A stretch of 64,000 nt of DNA, taken from contig CAIFEY010000002.1 in assembly GCA_903789635.1 (NCBI GenBank), positions 1 through 64,000 of the forward strand, given 5' to 3'. This DNA comes from an uncultured Eubacteriaceae bacterium (GTDB taxonomy: Bacteria > Bacillota > Clostridia > Peptostreptococcales > Anaerovoracaceae). The translations under genes were made by a program, and so were the position numbers. Of the stretch, positions 28,437-37,467 are shown piece after piece. Position 1 is the stretch's first letter. Every line of letters begins with the position of its first letter. The notes beneath the pieces were generated by a model. That model had not been told where the DNA came from, did no database searches, and saw only the letters and a list, made by a program, of their open reading frames with translations.

Positions 28437-29501
28437 ATGTTTGAAAAACTGGGTTCAGTAGTAGAGAAATACGACGATCTGACCAGAAAGGTTGCTGATC
28501 CGGAAATCATTGCGAATCAGAGCGTCTGGCAGACATATATGAAGGAAATGGGCGAGATGGAGCCGATCGTCGAGAAGTATAAGGAATATACCAAGGCGAA
28601 GGATGAGCTCGATTTTGCCAAGCAGATGCTGGAAGAGGAGTCTGACGAGGAGATGCGCGAGATGGCCAAGGAAGAGGTCAGCGAGCAGGAGGAGAACCTC
28701 GAGAAGCTTACGAAGGAGCTGAAGATTCTCCTGATCCCTAAGGACCCTAACGACGAGAAGAACGTCATCATGGAGATTCGAGGCGGCGCAGGCGGAGACG
28801 AGGCGGCGCTGTTTGCGGCGGACCTTTTGAGAATGTATACACGTTATGCGGAGCGTCACGGATTCAAGACGGAGATCCTGAGCATGAACGAGATCGGAAT
28901 CGGCGGCGTCAAGGAGGCCGACATGATGATCAAGGGCAAGGGAGCGTATTCCCGCCTGAAGTTCGAGAGCGGCGTCCACCGCGTGCAGCGTGTGCCGGAG
29001 ACGGAGACGTCCGGAAGAATCCACACGTCCACGGCGACGGTCGCGGTACTGCCTGAGGTCGAGGACGTCGAGGTCCACATCGACCCGAACGACGTCAAGG
29101 TTGACGTTTACCGCGCGTCCGGAAACGGCGGACAGTGCGTCAACACGACGGACTCCGCGGTCAGAATGACGCACCTTCCGACCGGCATCGTCGTTACCTG
29201 CCAGGACGAGAAGTCCCAGATCAAGAACCGCGAGAAGGCGATGAAGGTCCTGAAGGCGAGGGTTTACGACAAGATGCAGCAGGAGCAGAACGCGAAGATC
29301 GCGTCCGAGAGAAGGGATCAGGTAGGAACCGGAGACCGCAGCGAGCGTATCCGCACCTACAACTTCCCGCAGGGACGTGTGTCCGACCACAGAATCGGCC
29401 TGACGCTGTACAAGCTGGACCAGATCATGGACGGAGACATCGACGAGATCATCGATGCCCTGAACGCGGACTATCAGGCCCGCAAGATGAACGAGTTTTA
29501 A
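28437..29501 (+). CDS. prfA: Peptide chain release factor 1 PrfA
   Basis: Recognises UAA and UAG stop codons and triggers peptide release. The RF1-type recognition region [14 protein letters not shown] is present. The peptidyl-hydrolase motif reads [17 protein letters not shown] is intact, but the usual preceding GA and following HVNK differ. The 354-residue length is standard. It is followed by a Sua5-type gene, rpiB, upp and tyrS in the same direction. Confidence 0.96.
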   Translation: MFEKLGSVVEKYDDLTRKVADPEIIANQSVWQTYMKEMGEMEPIVEKYKEYTKAKDELDFAKQMLEEESDEEMREMAKEEVSEQEENLEKLTKELKILLIPKDPNDEKNVIMEIRGGAGGDEAALFAADLLRMYTRYAERHGFKTEILSMNEIGIGGVKEADMMIKGKGAYSRLKFESGVHRVQRVPETETSGRIHTSTATVAVLPEVEDVEVHIDPNDVKVDVYRASGNGGQCVNTTDSAVRMTHLPTGIVVTCQDEKSQIKNREKAMKVLKARVYDKMQQEQNAKIASERRDQVGTGDRSERIRTYNFPQGRVSDHRIGLTLYKLDQIMDGDIDEIIDALNADYQARKMNEF

Positions 29502-29531
29502 TCGGCGGAAGCAGAAAGAAGGCGGCAGAGA

Positions 29532-30530
29532 ATGAAGACCAGACTCCTCCGGGGAACAAGTGAGGATATTGATATTGCGGCCGCGATCATCAACGCGGGA
29601 GGGCTCGTCGCCTTCCCGACGGAGACGGTGTACGGCCTGGGTGCTGACGCGCTGAACGCGGAGGCGGTAGAGAAGATTTACATCGCCAAGGGAAGGCCGA
29701 ACGACAACCCGACGATCGTCACGATCGCGGAGCAGAGCGACATCTACGGGCTTTGTCCGCAGGTGACGGAGGACATGAAGAAGCTCATGGACGCGTTCTG
29801 GCCGGGACCGATGACGATGATCGTCCCGGCGGCGGACTGCATCCCGGCGGTCACGACGGCGGGACTGCCGACGGCCGGCATGAGGATGCCGGACAGCGAC
29901 CTCACGAGGGAGCTGATCCGCAGATCCAAGCCGCTCGCCGGGCCGAGTGCGAACCTCTCCGGCAAGCCGAGCCCGACGACGGCGCAGCACGTGATGGACG
30001 ACATGGACGGCAGAATAGACGCCGTTCTGGACGGCGGTCCGTGCAGGGTCGGCATCGAGTCGACGATCATCGACATGTCGGCGGACGAGCCGATGATCCT
30101 GCGTCCGGGCATGATCACGAGGGCGCAGTTCGAGGAGGTCCTGGGAAAGCGCGTGCTGCTGGATTCCACGCTGAATGTGCGCCCGGATCCTGCGCGCGGC
30201 GACTTCAAGCCTAAGGCGCCGGGACAGAAGTACAAGCACTACGCGCCGAACGCGCCGATGATCCTCTTCCAGGGAGACCACGAGAAGGTCATGGCCGCGA
30301 TCGAGCAGGAGAAGAGGAAGCGCGAGCAGGCCGGCGAGAAGGTCTGCGTCATCGCATTCTCGGAGAACGAGTCCGAGCTCGCCGCGCATGAGATCTACGC
30401 ACGGCTCAGAGAGGCGGACAAGGAAAACGTTGATATCATTCTGGCGACGGCCCTGCCTGAGCAGGGAGAAGGCTTCTCGGTCATGAACCGGATGCTGAAG
30501 TCGGCGGGATTCAATATTATAAATGTATAA
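29532..30530 (+). CDS. L-threonylcarbamoyladenylate synthase (Sua5 type)
   Basis: First enzyme of tRNA t6A37 synthesis. It uses threonine, bicarbonate and ATP. The YrdC domain (AGGLVAFPTETVYGLGADA, then KGRPNDNPT) fills residues 1-200. A linker and a C-terminal Sua5 domain (about 230-332) follow, so this is the long Sua5 form. It starts 30 bases after prfA with GAAGGCGG before the ATG. Confidence 0.93.
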   Translation: MKTRLLRGTSEDIDIAAAIINAGGLVAFPTETVYGLGADALNAEAVEKIYIAKGRPNDNPTIVTIAEQSDIYGLCPQVTEDMKKLMDAFWPGPMTMIVPAADCIPAVTTAGLPTAGMRMPDSDLTRELIRRSKPLAGPSANLSGKPSPTTAQHVMDDMDGRIDAVLDGGPCRVGIESTIIDMSADEPMILRPGMITRAQFEEVLGKRVLLDSTLNVRPDPARGDFKPKAPGQKYKHYAPNAPMILFQGDHEKVMAAIEQEKRKREQAGEKVCVIAFSENESELAAHEIYARLREADKENVDIILATALPEQGEGFSVMNRMLKSAGFNIINV

Positions 30531-30577
30531 TAATAAATCAATTACATTGCAGGTATAAACAGGCAGGAGGAACCGGT

Positions 30578-31012
30578 ATGACGATTGTTGTAGCAAGTGA
30601 TCACGCGGGCTATGAACTGAAGCTGAAAGTCGCAGAACATCTGAAGGAAAGGGGCATCGAGGTGAAGGATCTCGGTACGCATTCCGAGGAATCCGTGGAC
30701 TACCCGATCTACGGACACAAGTGCGGAGAGGCCCTGATGGCAGGTGAGGGAGATCTGGGAATGGTCTTCTGCGGAACCGGAATCGGCATTTCCATGGCGG
30801 CCAATAAGGTTAAGGGCGTGCGCTGCGCACTGGTCACCTCTGTAGAGATGGCTCACATGGCTAAGGAGCACAACGACGCGAACATCCTGGCGATCGGCGG
30901 AAGGACGACCGACCCGGAGCTCGCCATCAAGATGACGGACGAGTGGCTCGACACCGAATTCGTCGGCGGCGGACGCCATTCCAGAAGAATCGACGAACTG
31001 AACGAGATGTAA
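30578..31012 (+). CDS. rpiB: Ribose-5-phosphate isomerase B RpiB
   Basis: Interconverts ribose 5-phosphate and ribulose 5-phosphate. Motifs are ASDHAGYELK at 6-15 and CGTGIGISMAANK with catalytic Cys65. The 144-residue length is typical. It lies 21 bases before upp, which uses PRPP derived from ribose 5-phosphate, so the two fit functionally. Codon choice is biased as in well-expressed genes. Confidence 0.95.
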   Translation: MTIVVASDHAGYELKLKVAEHLKERGIEVKDLGTHSEESVDYPIYGHKCGEALMAGEGDLGMVFCGTGIGISMAANKVKGVRCALVTSVEMAHMAKEHNDANILAIGGRTTDPELAIKMTDEWLDTEFVGGGRHSRRIDELNEM

Positions 31013-31033
31013 CGCAGAAAGGACGGAACTTTA

Positions 31034-31663
31034 ATGAGTAAGGTATATGTATTTGATCATCCGCTGATTCAGCACAAGGTATCGCTGATGCGCATGAAGA
31101 CGACGACCGTCAAGGAATTCCGCGAGCTGGCGACCGAGGTTGCGATGCTGATGGGATTCGAGGCGACCAGAGACCTTCCGCTGGAAGAGGTGGAGATCGA
31201 GACTCCGATCTGCAAGACTAAGACGAAGATGCTGAAGGGCGAGGACGTCGCGATCGTTCCGATCCTGCGCGCAGGCCTCGGATTCGTCGACGGCATGCTG
31301 TCCCTGATCCCGAACGCGAAGGTCGGCCATGTCGGCCTCTACCGTGACCCGGAGACGCATCAGCCGGTCGAGTACTACTGCAAGCTCCCGACCGATATCG
31401 AGCACAGGAAGATCTTTGTCGTCGACCCGATGCTGGCAACGGGCGGAAGCGCATCCGCTGCGATCGACTTCATCAAGAAGCGCGGCGGAAAGGACATCAC
31501 GTTCATGTGCCTGATCGCTGCACCGGAGGGCATTGACGCCCTGCAGAAGGCGCATCCGGACGTCGACATCTACATCGCGGCCAAGGACGACCACCTGAAC
31601 GAGGATGCATACATCGTTCCGGGCCTGGGAGATGCGGGAGACCGTCTGTACGGAACCAAATAA
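31034..31663 (+). CDS. upp: Uracil phosphoribosyltransferase Upp
   Basis: Salvages uracil to UMP with PRPP. The PRPP loop [12 protein letters not shown] is at about 128-139 and the uracil-binding end [16 protein letters not shown] is at the C-terminus. The 209-residue length is exact for the family. It complements the de novo pyr operon at 2.4-8.8 kb. Confidence 0.97.
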   Translation: MSKVYVFDHPLIQHKVSLMRMKTTTVKEFRELATEVAMLMGFEATRDLPLEEVEIETPICKTKTKMLKGEDVAIVPILRAGLGFVDGMLSLIPNAKVGHVGLYRDPETHQPVEYYCKLPTDIEHRKIFVVDPMLATGGSASAAIDFIKKRGGKDITFMCLIAAPEGIDALQKAHPDVDIYIAAKDDHLNEDAYIVPGLGDAGDRLYGTK

Positions 31664-31857
31664 TTGTATTACAATGGATGTATCAGCAGCTGCGGCGGAG
31701 GCTCGCCTCAGCTGTTGATCACGCTGAATGTTTGTCGGAATATACAATGCATTCAGACGCCGGGCAGGGCGTATATCTGCGATCAGATTCTATCAACAGA
31801 ACCCCGTGACGATGTGAAGAGGGCGCAGAACACGGCGGTAGAAAGGAAATTACAGCA

Positions 31858-33192
31858 ATGATTCAGATTCCTGATAACATCAGTCAGTACGACAACGTCT
31901 ACGACGTACTGAAAGAGCGCGGCTTCATCGAGCAGGTTACCGATGAGGATGCCGTCAGAGACCTCCTGGGGAAGGAGAAGATTAAGTTCTATATCGGATT
32001 CGACCCGACTGCAGACTGCCTGCATGTCGGCCACTTCATGCAGATCATTATCCTCTCCTACATGCTGAAATACGGACACACCCCGGTTGCACTGCTGGGA
32101 GGCGGCACGGGCATGATCGGCGACCCGTCCGGAAGAACCGACATGAGAAAGCTCATGGACACCTCCACGATCGACCACAACTGCGAGCAGTTCAAGAAAC
32201 TGTTCGACCGCTTCCTGCCGTTCGACGACGAGGTTCAGTATGTCGGCAACGAGGGCGTGTTCACCCCGGGCCACCTGACCAAGGAGCCGGAAGCCGGCAA
32301 GGCGATGAGCGTCAACAACGCCAAGTGGCTGCGCCCGCTGAACTTTGTCGAATTCATGCGCACGATCGGTAAGGACTTCAACGTCAACACCATGCTCCGC
32401 TCCGAGGCATTCCGCATCAGAATGGAGAGAGAGAACGGACTGTCGTTCTTCGAGTTCGGCTACATGCTGATGCAGGCGTACGACTTCTACGTCATGGCCA
32501 GAGACTTCGACCTGAAGATGGAGTTCGGCGGAAACGACCAGTGGTCCAACATCATCGCGGGTATCAATCTGACAAAGAAGGAACTCGGCAAGGACGTATA
32601 CGGAATGACGTTCGCCCTGCTGACGAACAGCGAGGGCAAGAAGATGGGCAAGACCGGAAAGGGCGCTCTCTGGCTGTCCGCTGACCGCACGAGCCCGTAC
32701 GAGTTCTACCAGTACTGGAGAAACGTCGGTGACCTGGATGTCAACAAGTGCCTGCGCATGCTGACCTTCCTGCCGATGGACGAGATCGAGCGCCTGTCCT
32801 CACTGAAGGGTGCCGAGATCAACAAGGCCAAGGAGATCCTGGCATACGAGGTCACCAAGATGGTTCACGGCGAGCAGGCCGCGGAAGAGGCGCAGGAGGC
32901 CGCACGTTCCGCATTCGGCGGCGACGCGATGTCCGACAACATCCCGAAGGCGGAGATGAAGCGCTCCGAGTTCGAGGGCGAGGGCAAGGGCGTCCTGACA
33001 CTCCTGAAGGAGACGGGTCTGTCCCCGAGCAACAGTGAGGCGAGAAGAAGCGTCGAGCAGGGCGGCGTCACGATCAACGGCGAGAAGGTCGAGGACCCGA
33101 AGCTGATGATCAGAGAAGACAGCTTCAAGGAGGACGGCACCCTGATCCTCCGCAGAGGAAAGAAGAAGGTCGTCAAGGTCGTCCTGAAGTAA
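31858..33192 (+). CDS. tyrS: Tyrosyl-tRNA synthetase TyrS
   Basis: Class I synthetase charging tRNA-Tyr. The HIGH-type motif is HVGH (in TADCLHVGHFMQ, about 50-62), and the KMSKS-type loop reads KMGKTG near 262. The tyrosine and diphosphate region GGGTGMIGDPSGR is near 82-94. An S4 RNA-binding domain ends the protein. The 194-base region before it holds two weak hairpins but no T-box sequence. AGAAAGGA lies before the ATG. Confidence 0.97.
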   Translation: MIQIPDNISQYDNVYDVLKERGFIEQVTDEDAVRDLLGKEKIKFYIGFDPTADCLHVGHFMQIIILSYMLKYGHTPVALLGGGTGMIGDPSGRTDMRKLMDTSTIDHNCEQFKKLFDRFLPFDDEVQYVGNEGVFTPGHLTKEPEAGKAMSVNNAKWLRPLNFVEFMRTIGKDFNVNTMLRSEAFRIRMERENGLSFFEFGYMLMQAYDFYVMARDFDLKMEFGGNDQWSNIIAGINLTKKELGKDVYGMTFALLTNSEGKKMGKTGKGALWLSADRTSPYEFYQYWRNVGDLDVNKCLRMLTFLPMDEIERLSSLKGAEINKAKEILAYEVTKMVHGEQAAEEAQEAARSAFGGDAMSDNIPKAEMKRSEFEGEGKGVLTLLKETGLSPSNSEARRSVEQGGVTINGEKVEDPKLMIREDSFKEDGTLILRRGKKKVVKVVLK

Positions 33193-33225
33193 ACGGTATA
33201 TTCATAACGATCAGCGAATGATCCC

Positions 33226-33258
33226 GGGAGGCTGCCGCAAAGCGGCGGTCTCCCTTTT
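33226..33258 (+). terminator. tyrS terminator
   Basis: GGGAGGCTGCCGC and GCGGCGGTCTCCC form a long stem with an AAA loop, followed by TTTT. Confidence 0.85.
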
Positions 33259-33259
33259 C

Positions 33260-33877
33260 ACGCTCGCGGACTTTTCGCGAATGCAGGCCTGAGATCCGTT
33301 TTCAGAAATCTTATTGTCCGGGGCGCGGAGACGGTCAGCCTCTTTCCTACCACGACAAAGGGTAAGTGGGCTGATGACAGGTTTAATTGATGTATCAGTA
33401 AGAATATGTAATAAAGGCAACTCCGTTTTTTCGGACGGGTTGAGCCGCTCTTTAACCTTATGTACATTTGTACACACAGAACTGGAAAGTACTGGAAGCC
33501 ATTGTCGGAAGAGTATGGAAAATTATTTCCGTGTAAGGGCGATCATGATGCGGTTAGACGTGAATATTTTTTCAAAAAAAGTCGGATTTGCTGAAACTCG
33601 TGAAATGTCACTGCGTAAGCCGCGAAAACATGTGGCGGTTTCTTGAAATTTATATGATTTTTGTAATGTAGTGTTGTAAAATGGGTTCAATTGTGAGAGA
33701 ATTTAATAAAAGAAAAAATCGGTGGGATACGTATAGCGTAATTCCTAAAACAGTTGATCGTAAAGATGATATAAAGGAGTGATATTAACTGCCGAAATGG
33801 ACAGCACTTATGCAGTCGTTTGAGAAGCTGCTGACATTTGACGGAGCGTGAAATATCGAGAAGGGAAGTACAAAGGC
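33260..33877. other. AT-rich region before the TetR gene with tiny open frames
   Basis: No full-length gene is visible. A 33-codon frame starts at ATG 33680 and ends in a GAG TGA that overlaps an AAGGAG. A second short frame (33789-33851, reading LPKWTALMQSFEKLLTFDGA, no standard start) ends at a TGA overlapping the GTG at 33848, which is in frame with the TetR gene. These could be leader peptides or relics. Confidence 0.35.
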
Positions 33878-34426
33878 ATGAGCAGCAGAGTATGGGGGAA
33901 AAAAGCAAGAAACAGGCAGGCAATTATGGATGCAGCGAAATCGCTGTTCGAGAAGGAAGGTCTTCAGAGGGCTACGTTCAATGACATCGCGGATGAGGCG
34001 GGAATGTCCAGAACGACTATCTTCAACCATTTCCCGACGATCAACGATTTATTGCTGGCCCTTGCGGATGAAGAGTATCATAACCTGGAAGACTATTACG
34101 AGACGTCGCGTCTGGAAGGCAGAGAGCTGATTATGGCCCTGATGAACCGGATGATCGACGATGCCTGCAACTATCCGATATTGACGACCAAACTGATCAC
34201 GACCATTCTGGTCACGGATGAAGAGGTGGAGATGTACCGCGGACTCTTTAAGATGTTGGAGGACAACATGGATCCGGAGCTCAGTGCAGACGAGAAACAC
34301 GATCTCTGCACGATGCTGATCGGAGACTTCCTGGGTCTTCTGGTAACGAACTTCCTCAGGGGTTACGACTTTGACGCCAACCACGTAAAGCGCAGATTTG
34401 CGATTCTGGCGTCCAAGGTATTTTAA
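33878..34426 (+). CDS. TetR/AcrR family transcriptional regulator
   Basis: DNA-binding repressor. The N-terminal helix-turn-helix is ATFNDIADEAGMSRTTIFNHF (about 29-49). The variable C-terminal ligand domain gives no clue to the inducer. I choose the ATG at 33878 (182 residues); an in-frame GTG at 33848 is possible and would overlap a short upstream frame. The P-type ATPase gene downstream is a plausible target, but 328 bases separate them. Confidence 0.85.
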   Translation: MSSRVWGKKARNRQAIMDAAKSLFEKEGLQRATFNDIADEAGMSRTTIFNHFPTINDLLLALADEEYHNLEDYYETSRLEGRELIMALMNRMIDDACNYPILTTKLITTILVTDEEVEMYRGLFKMLEDNMDPELSADEKHDLCTMLIGDFLGLLVTNFLRGYDFDANHVKRRFAILASKVF

Positions 34427-34754
34427 TGGAATTAATGAAACCGAAAATTTTCGATTCCCGGTGCCGCGGCACGATCCGCAGGGACGGGAGGAGATTCACA
34501 TTCAGCGCGTGTGCGGCATCGGAAGACGAGCCTCCACGCGTTGAATTTTTATATGCGGCGTGTTATGCTTTTTGTCAGAGATAACAAGTTTCTGTCAGGA
34601 AGAGCACAGATCGGCCTGATATCATTAATATAATAGAGAATAACAGGGAATAATATACATAAGAGCCCGGGCGCCGGCATCGGAAGAATGCGGCAGGCGG
34701 CCTGGGGCAGCATGGGAATGGGGAGCTGCTCCCCGGAAAAGGAGATGCACACGA
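34427..34754. other. Intergenic region between the TetR and P-type ATPase genes
   Basis: Contains a GTGCCGCGGCAC palindrome near 34462 and a TATAAT near 34627 that may serve the ATPase gene. The -35 is not clear. No gene or terminator with a T tract is seen. Confidence 0.4.
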
Positions 34755-37175
34755 ATGCCGGGATTGACGACGGAACAGGTCCGGGATCGGATCAAGCACG
34801 GAAAAATTAATACGCCGGTAGAGACGTCGACGCACTCGGTGAAGAAGATCGTGCTGGAGAATGTGCTGACCTACTTCAACTTCCTGTTCGTGGTCCTCGC
34901 GATCATGCTGATCGTGGTGGGTTCGTTCAAGGACCTCTCTTTCATGCTGATCGTCATCGCGAACACGGTCATCGGCATCCTGCAGGAGATCCGGTCCAAG
35001 AACATCCTGGACAACCTGCGCTTCGACAAGATGCCTAAGGTGGAGGCGATGAGAGACGGGGAGCGGGTCGAGCTCAGGGCGGAGGAGCTCGTGCTCGACG
35101 ATGTGATCTTCCTTAGGTCCGGCATGCAGATCCCGGCGGACGCAAGGGTCCTGAGCGGACAGCTGTCCGTGAACGAGTCACTTCTGACCGGAGAGTCGGA
35201 CGAGATCGAGAAGGATAAGGGCGAGTCGCTGATGTCCGGAAGCTTCGTGGTTTCCGGGGAGGCGATGGTCCAGCTGGTCGCGGTCGGCGCGGACTCCTAC
35301 CTGTCCAAGCTGACGATGGAGGCTACCAAACAGGGCAAGCACGACTCCCGCTCGGAGATGGTCAAGTCGCTCGACCGCCTGGTCCTGATCATCGGAATCA
35401 TCATCATCCCGGTAGGCGCGATCCTGTTCTACCAGCAGTACTTCGTCCAGAGCCAGCCGTTCCGGGCGAGCGTAATCTCGATGGTCGCGGCCGTCCTCGG
35501 CATGGTGCCGGAGGGCCTGTACATGATGGCGAGCGTCGCGCTGGTGGTCAGCGCGCTGCGCCTGGCGCAGAAGGACGTCCTGGTCCAGAACATGCGCTGC
35601 ATCGAGACGCTGGCGCGCGTAGACGTGCTCTGCGTCGACAAGACCGGAACGATCACGGAGAACCGCATGAAAGTCAGCGGGTTCGAGGTCCTGCGGGACG
35701 ACGTTACGCAGGAGGAGGCAGAGTCGCTGATGGGCGATCTCGCCGCGGCGATGAACCCGGACAACATCACGATGGCGGCCGTGCAGGAGCGTTTTACACT
35801 GAATTCAGGGAAGAAGCCGAACACCGTATGCGGCTTCTCCTCGACCTATAAATACAGCGGCGTCGCGTTCGACGAGGGCAGCCTGATCCTGGGCGCCCCG
35901 GAGTTCGTTCTGACCGAGAGGCAGTACCAGACTGTCGCGGAGCGCGTGGATGCGGCCGGCAGGACCGGTGCCCGTGTCATGGTCTTCGGAGTCACGCCGG
36001 AGGTTCCGGCCGGGCAGGTGCTCAAGCACGTCTACCCGATCGCCCTGGTCATGCTGCAGAACCCGATCAGGGAGGCGGCGCCGGAGACGTTCCGCTACTT
36101 CAGAGAGCATGGCGTGGCGGTCAAGGTCATCTCCGGAGACAACCCGGTCACCGTGTCGGAGGTCGCCCGTCAGGCGGGCATCGAGGGCGCGGAGAACTAC
36201 GTCGACGCCCGCGAGCTGCACGACGCGCACGACATCGCCGATGCGGTCGAGAAGACGGTCGTGTTCGGCCGCGTGACGCCGGACCAGAAGCGCCTGATCG
36301 TCAAGCAGCTGCAGAAGAAGGGGCATAAGGTCGCGATGACCGGAGACGGCGTCAACGATATCCTGGCCCTGCGCGACGCGGACACATCGATCGCGATGGC
36401 GTCCGGAAGTGAGGCGGCCTCCCACGCGGCGCAGCTCGTGCTGATGGACTCCGACTTCTCCAAGATGCCGCAGGTCGTGGCGGAGGGGCGCCGCGTCGTC
36501 AACAACATCATCAAGACGGCCAGCCTCTACCTGACCAAGAACATCTTCTCGTTCTTTCTGGCGATGTTCTCGGTGATCAGCGTGTTCCAGTACCCGCTGA
36601 AGCCGTCGCAGATCACCCTGATCAGCATGTTCACGATCGGAATCCCGTCGTTCGTGCTCTCGCTCGAGCCGAACCATAAGGAGATCAAGGGCAGCTTCCT
36701 CGGGAACACGTTCAAGATGGCGACGCCCGCGGGCATTACGATCTTCCTGGGCGTCAGCGGACTGCTGCTGTTCGGGCAGGTCATGGGCATCAGCGAAGCG
36801 AGCATATCCACGGCGTCGGCAGGACTGGTGGCCCTGGGTGAATTTCTGATTTTGGCAAGGGTCGCACGCCCGATGAACACCCTGCACGCGACACTGATCG
36901 GCGTCATGGTTATCGGGTTCTTCTGGATGGCCCTGGTGCACCACGAGCTGTTCGGCATCAGCCCGATCAACCTGAAGTGCGCGGCGCTGATGATCGTCTT
37001 CCTGCTCGCGACGGAGTGCATGTTCCGCTACTTCTACAAGCTGACTTCCCTGCTGGGTCTTCTTCTGACAAAGGACGGCCGGGCCAGGGCACGCAGGATC
37101 CTTGATGAGAAGTCGCAGGCCTACAAGCAGATGAGGGCCGAGAATAAGGGCGGCTGGAAGGAATTCTTTAAATAA
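34755..37175 (+). CDS. P-type cation-transporting ATPase (CtpE-like)
   Basis: Membrane ion pump. The phosphorylation motif DKTGTIT has Asp295, the TGES dephosphorylation loop is near 145, the membrane motif VPEGL near 252, and the hinge MTGDGVNDILALRDAD is complete. The PEGL type resembles calcium and CtpE-like pumps rather than heavy-metal pumps, and no N-terminal metal-binding domain is present. Ten hydrophobic segments are likely. The 806-residue length fits. The ion is not certain. Confidence 0.88.
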   Translation: MPGLTTEQVRDRIKHGKINTPVETSTHSVKKIVLENVLTYFNFLFVVLAIMLIVVGSFKDLSFMLIVIANTVIGILQEIRSKNILDNLRFDKMPKVEAMRDGERVELRAEELVLDDVIFLRSGMQIPADARVLSGQLSVNESLLTGESDEIEKDKGESLMSGSFVVSGEAMVQLVAVGADSYLSKLTMEATKQGKHDSRSEMVKSLDRLVLIIGIIIIPVGAILFYQQYFVQSQPFRASVISMVAAVLGMVPEGLYMMASVALVVSALRLAQKDVLVQNMRCIETLARVDVLCVDKTGTITENRMKVSGFEVLRDDVTQEEAESLMGDLAAAMNPDNITMAAVQERFTLNSGKKPNTVCGFSSTYKYSGVAFDEGSLILGAPEFVLTERQYQTVAERVDAAGRTGARVMVFGVTPEVPAGQVLKHVYPIALVMLQNPIREAAPETFRYFREHGVAVKVISGDNPVTVSEVARQAGIEGAENYVDARELHDAHDIADAVEKTVVFGRVTPDQKRLIVKQLQKKGHKVAMTGDGVNDILALRDADTSIAMASGSEAASHAAQLVLMDSDFSKMPQVVAEGRRVVNNIIKTASLYLTKNIFSFFLAMFSVISVFQYPLKPSQITLISMFTIGIPSFVLSLEPNHKEIKGSFLGNTFKMATPAGITIFLGVSGLLLFGQVMGISEASISTASAGLVALGEFLILARVARPMNTLHATLIGVMVIGFFWMALVHHELFGISPINLKCAALMIVFLLATECMFRYFYKLTSLLGLLLTKDGRARARRILDEKSQAYKQMRAENKGGWKEFFK

Positions 37176-37198
37176 TTGTGCGCAATCGAATATAACCG

Positions 37199-37227
37199 CG
37201 CCGCGCCGAACAATACCCGGCGCGGCG
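37199..37227. other. GC-rich stem-loop after the P-type ATPase gene
   Basis: CGCCGCGCCG and CGGCGCGGCG form a 10-bp stem with a 9-base loop. There is no T tract, so termination may be weak or factor-dependent. The sequence from 37228 to 37375 shows nothing else. Confidence 0.45.
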
Positions 37228-37375
37228 GGCGGGCACGATTCCGGCTGCCAGCTGGCGGCTGACGGCGGACGAGCGCATATCCGCAGTTATCCGTAAACGC
37301 TGCGCGCCGGCATCGAATCGGCAGACTTCATTCTGCAGAATTAATAAAAATTTAACTTTATTTATTAATATTTGG

Positions 37376-37404
37376 TTGCAAAACTGTTTTTCAGATTCTA
37401 TAAT
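37376..37404 (+). promoter_or_regulatory. nhaC promoter
   Basis: TTGCAA (37376-37381), a 17-base spacer and perfect TATAAT (37399-37404). Confidence 0.75.
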
Positions 37405-37408
37405 TAAG

Positions 37409-37441
37409 TATCCGTTGTCTTTGACGGCGGATATATTTTTT
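37409..37441 (+). promoter_or_regulatory. Terminator-like hairpin at the 5' end of the nhaC leader
   Basis: TATCCG and CGGATA arms with an inner CGT/ACG pairing are followed by a run of seven T. The hairpin begins almost at the predicted transcription start and ends about 27 bases before the nhaC start codon. It may act as an attenuator or as a 5' stabilising hairpin. Confidence 0.45.
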
Positions 37442-37467
37442 TGTTGACAAGAACGGAGCGTTTTACA

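Noticed and set aside
28455-30596. 713-codon minus-strand frame opposite prfA and the Sua5 gene
   Set aside because: Antisense shadow with low-complexity Arg, Leu and Val content and no ribosome site.
31664-31857. T-box riboswitch before tyrS
   Set aside because: There is a CAGCTG-based hairpin, but neither the T-box sequence nor a terminator is present.
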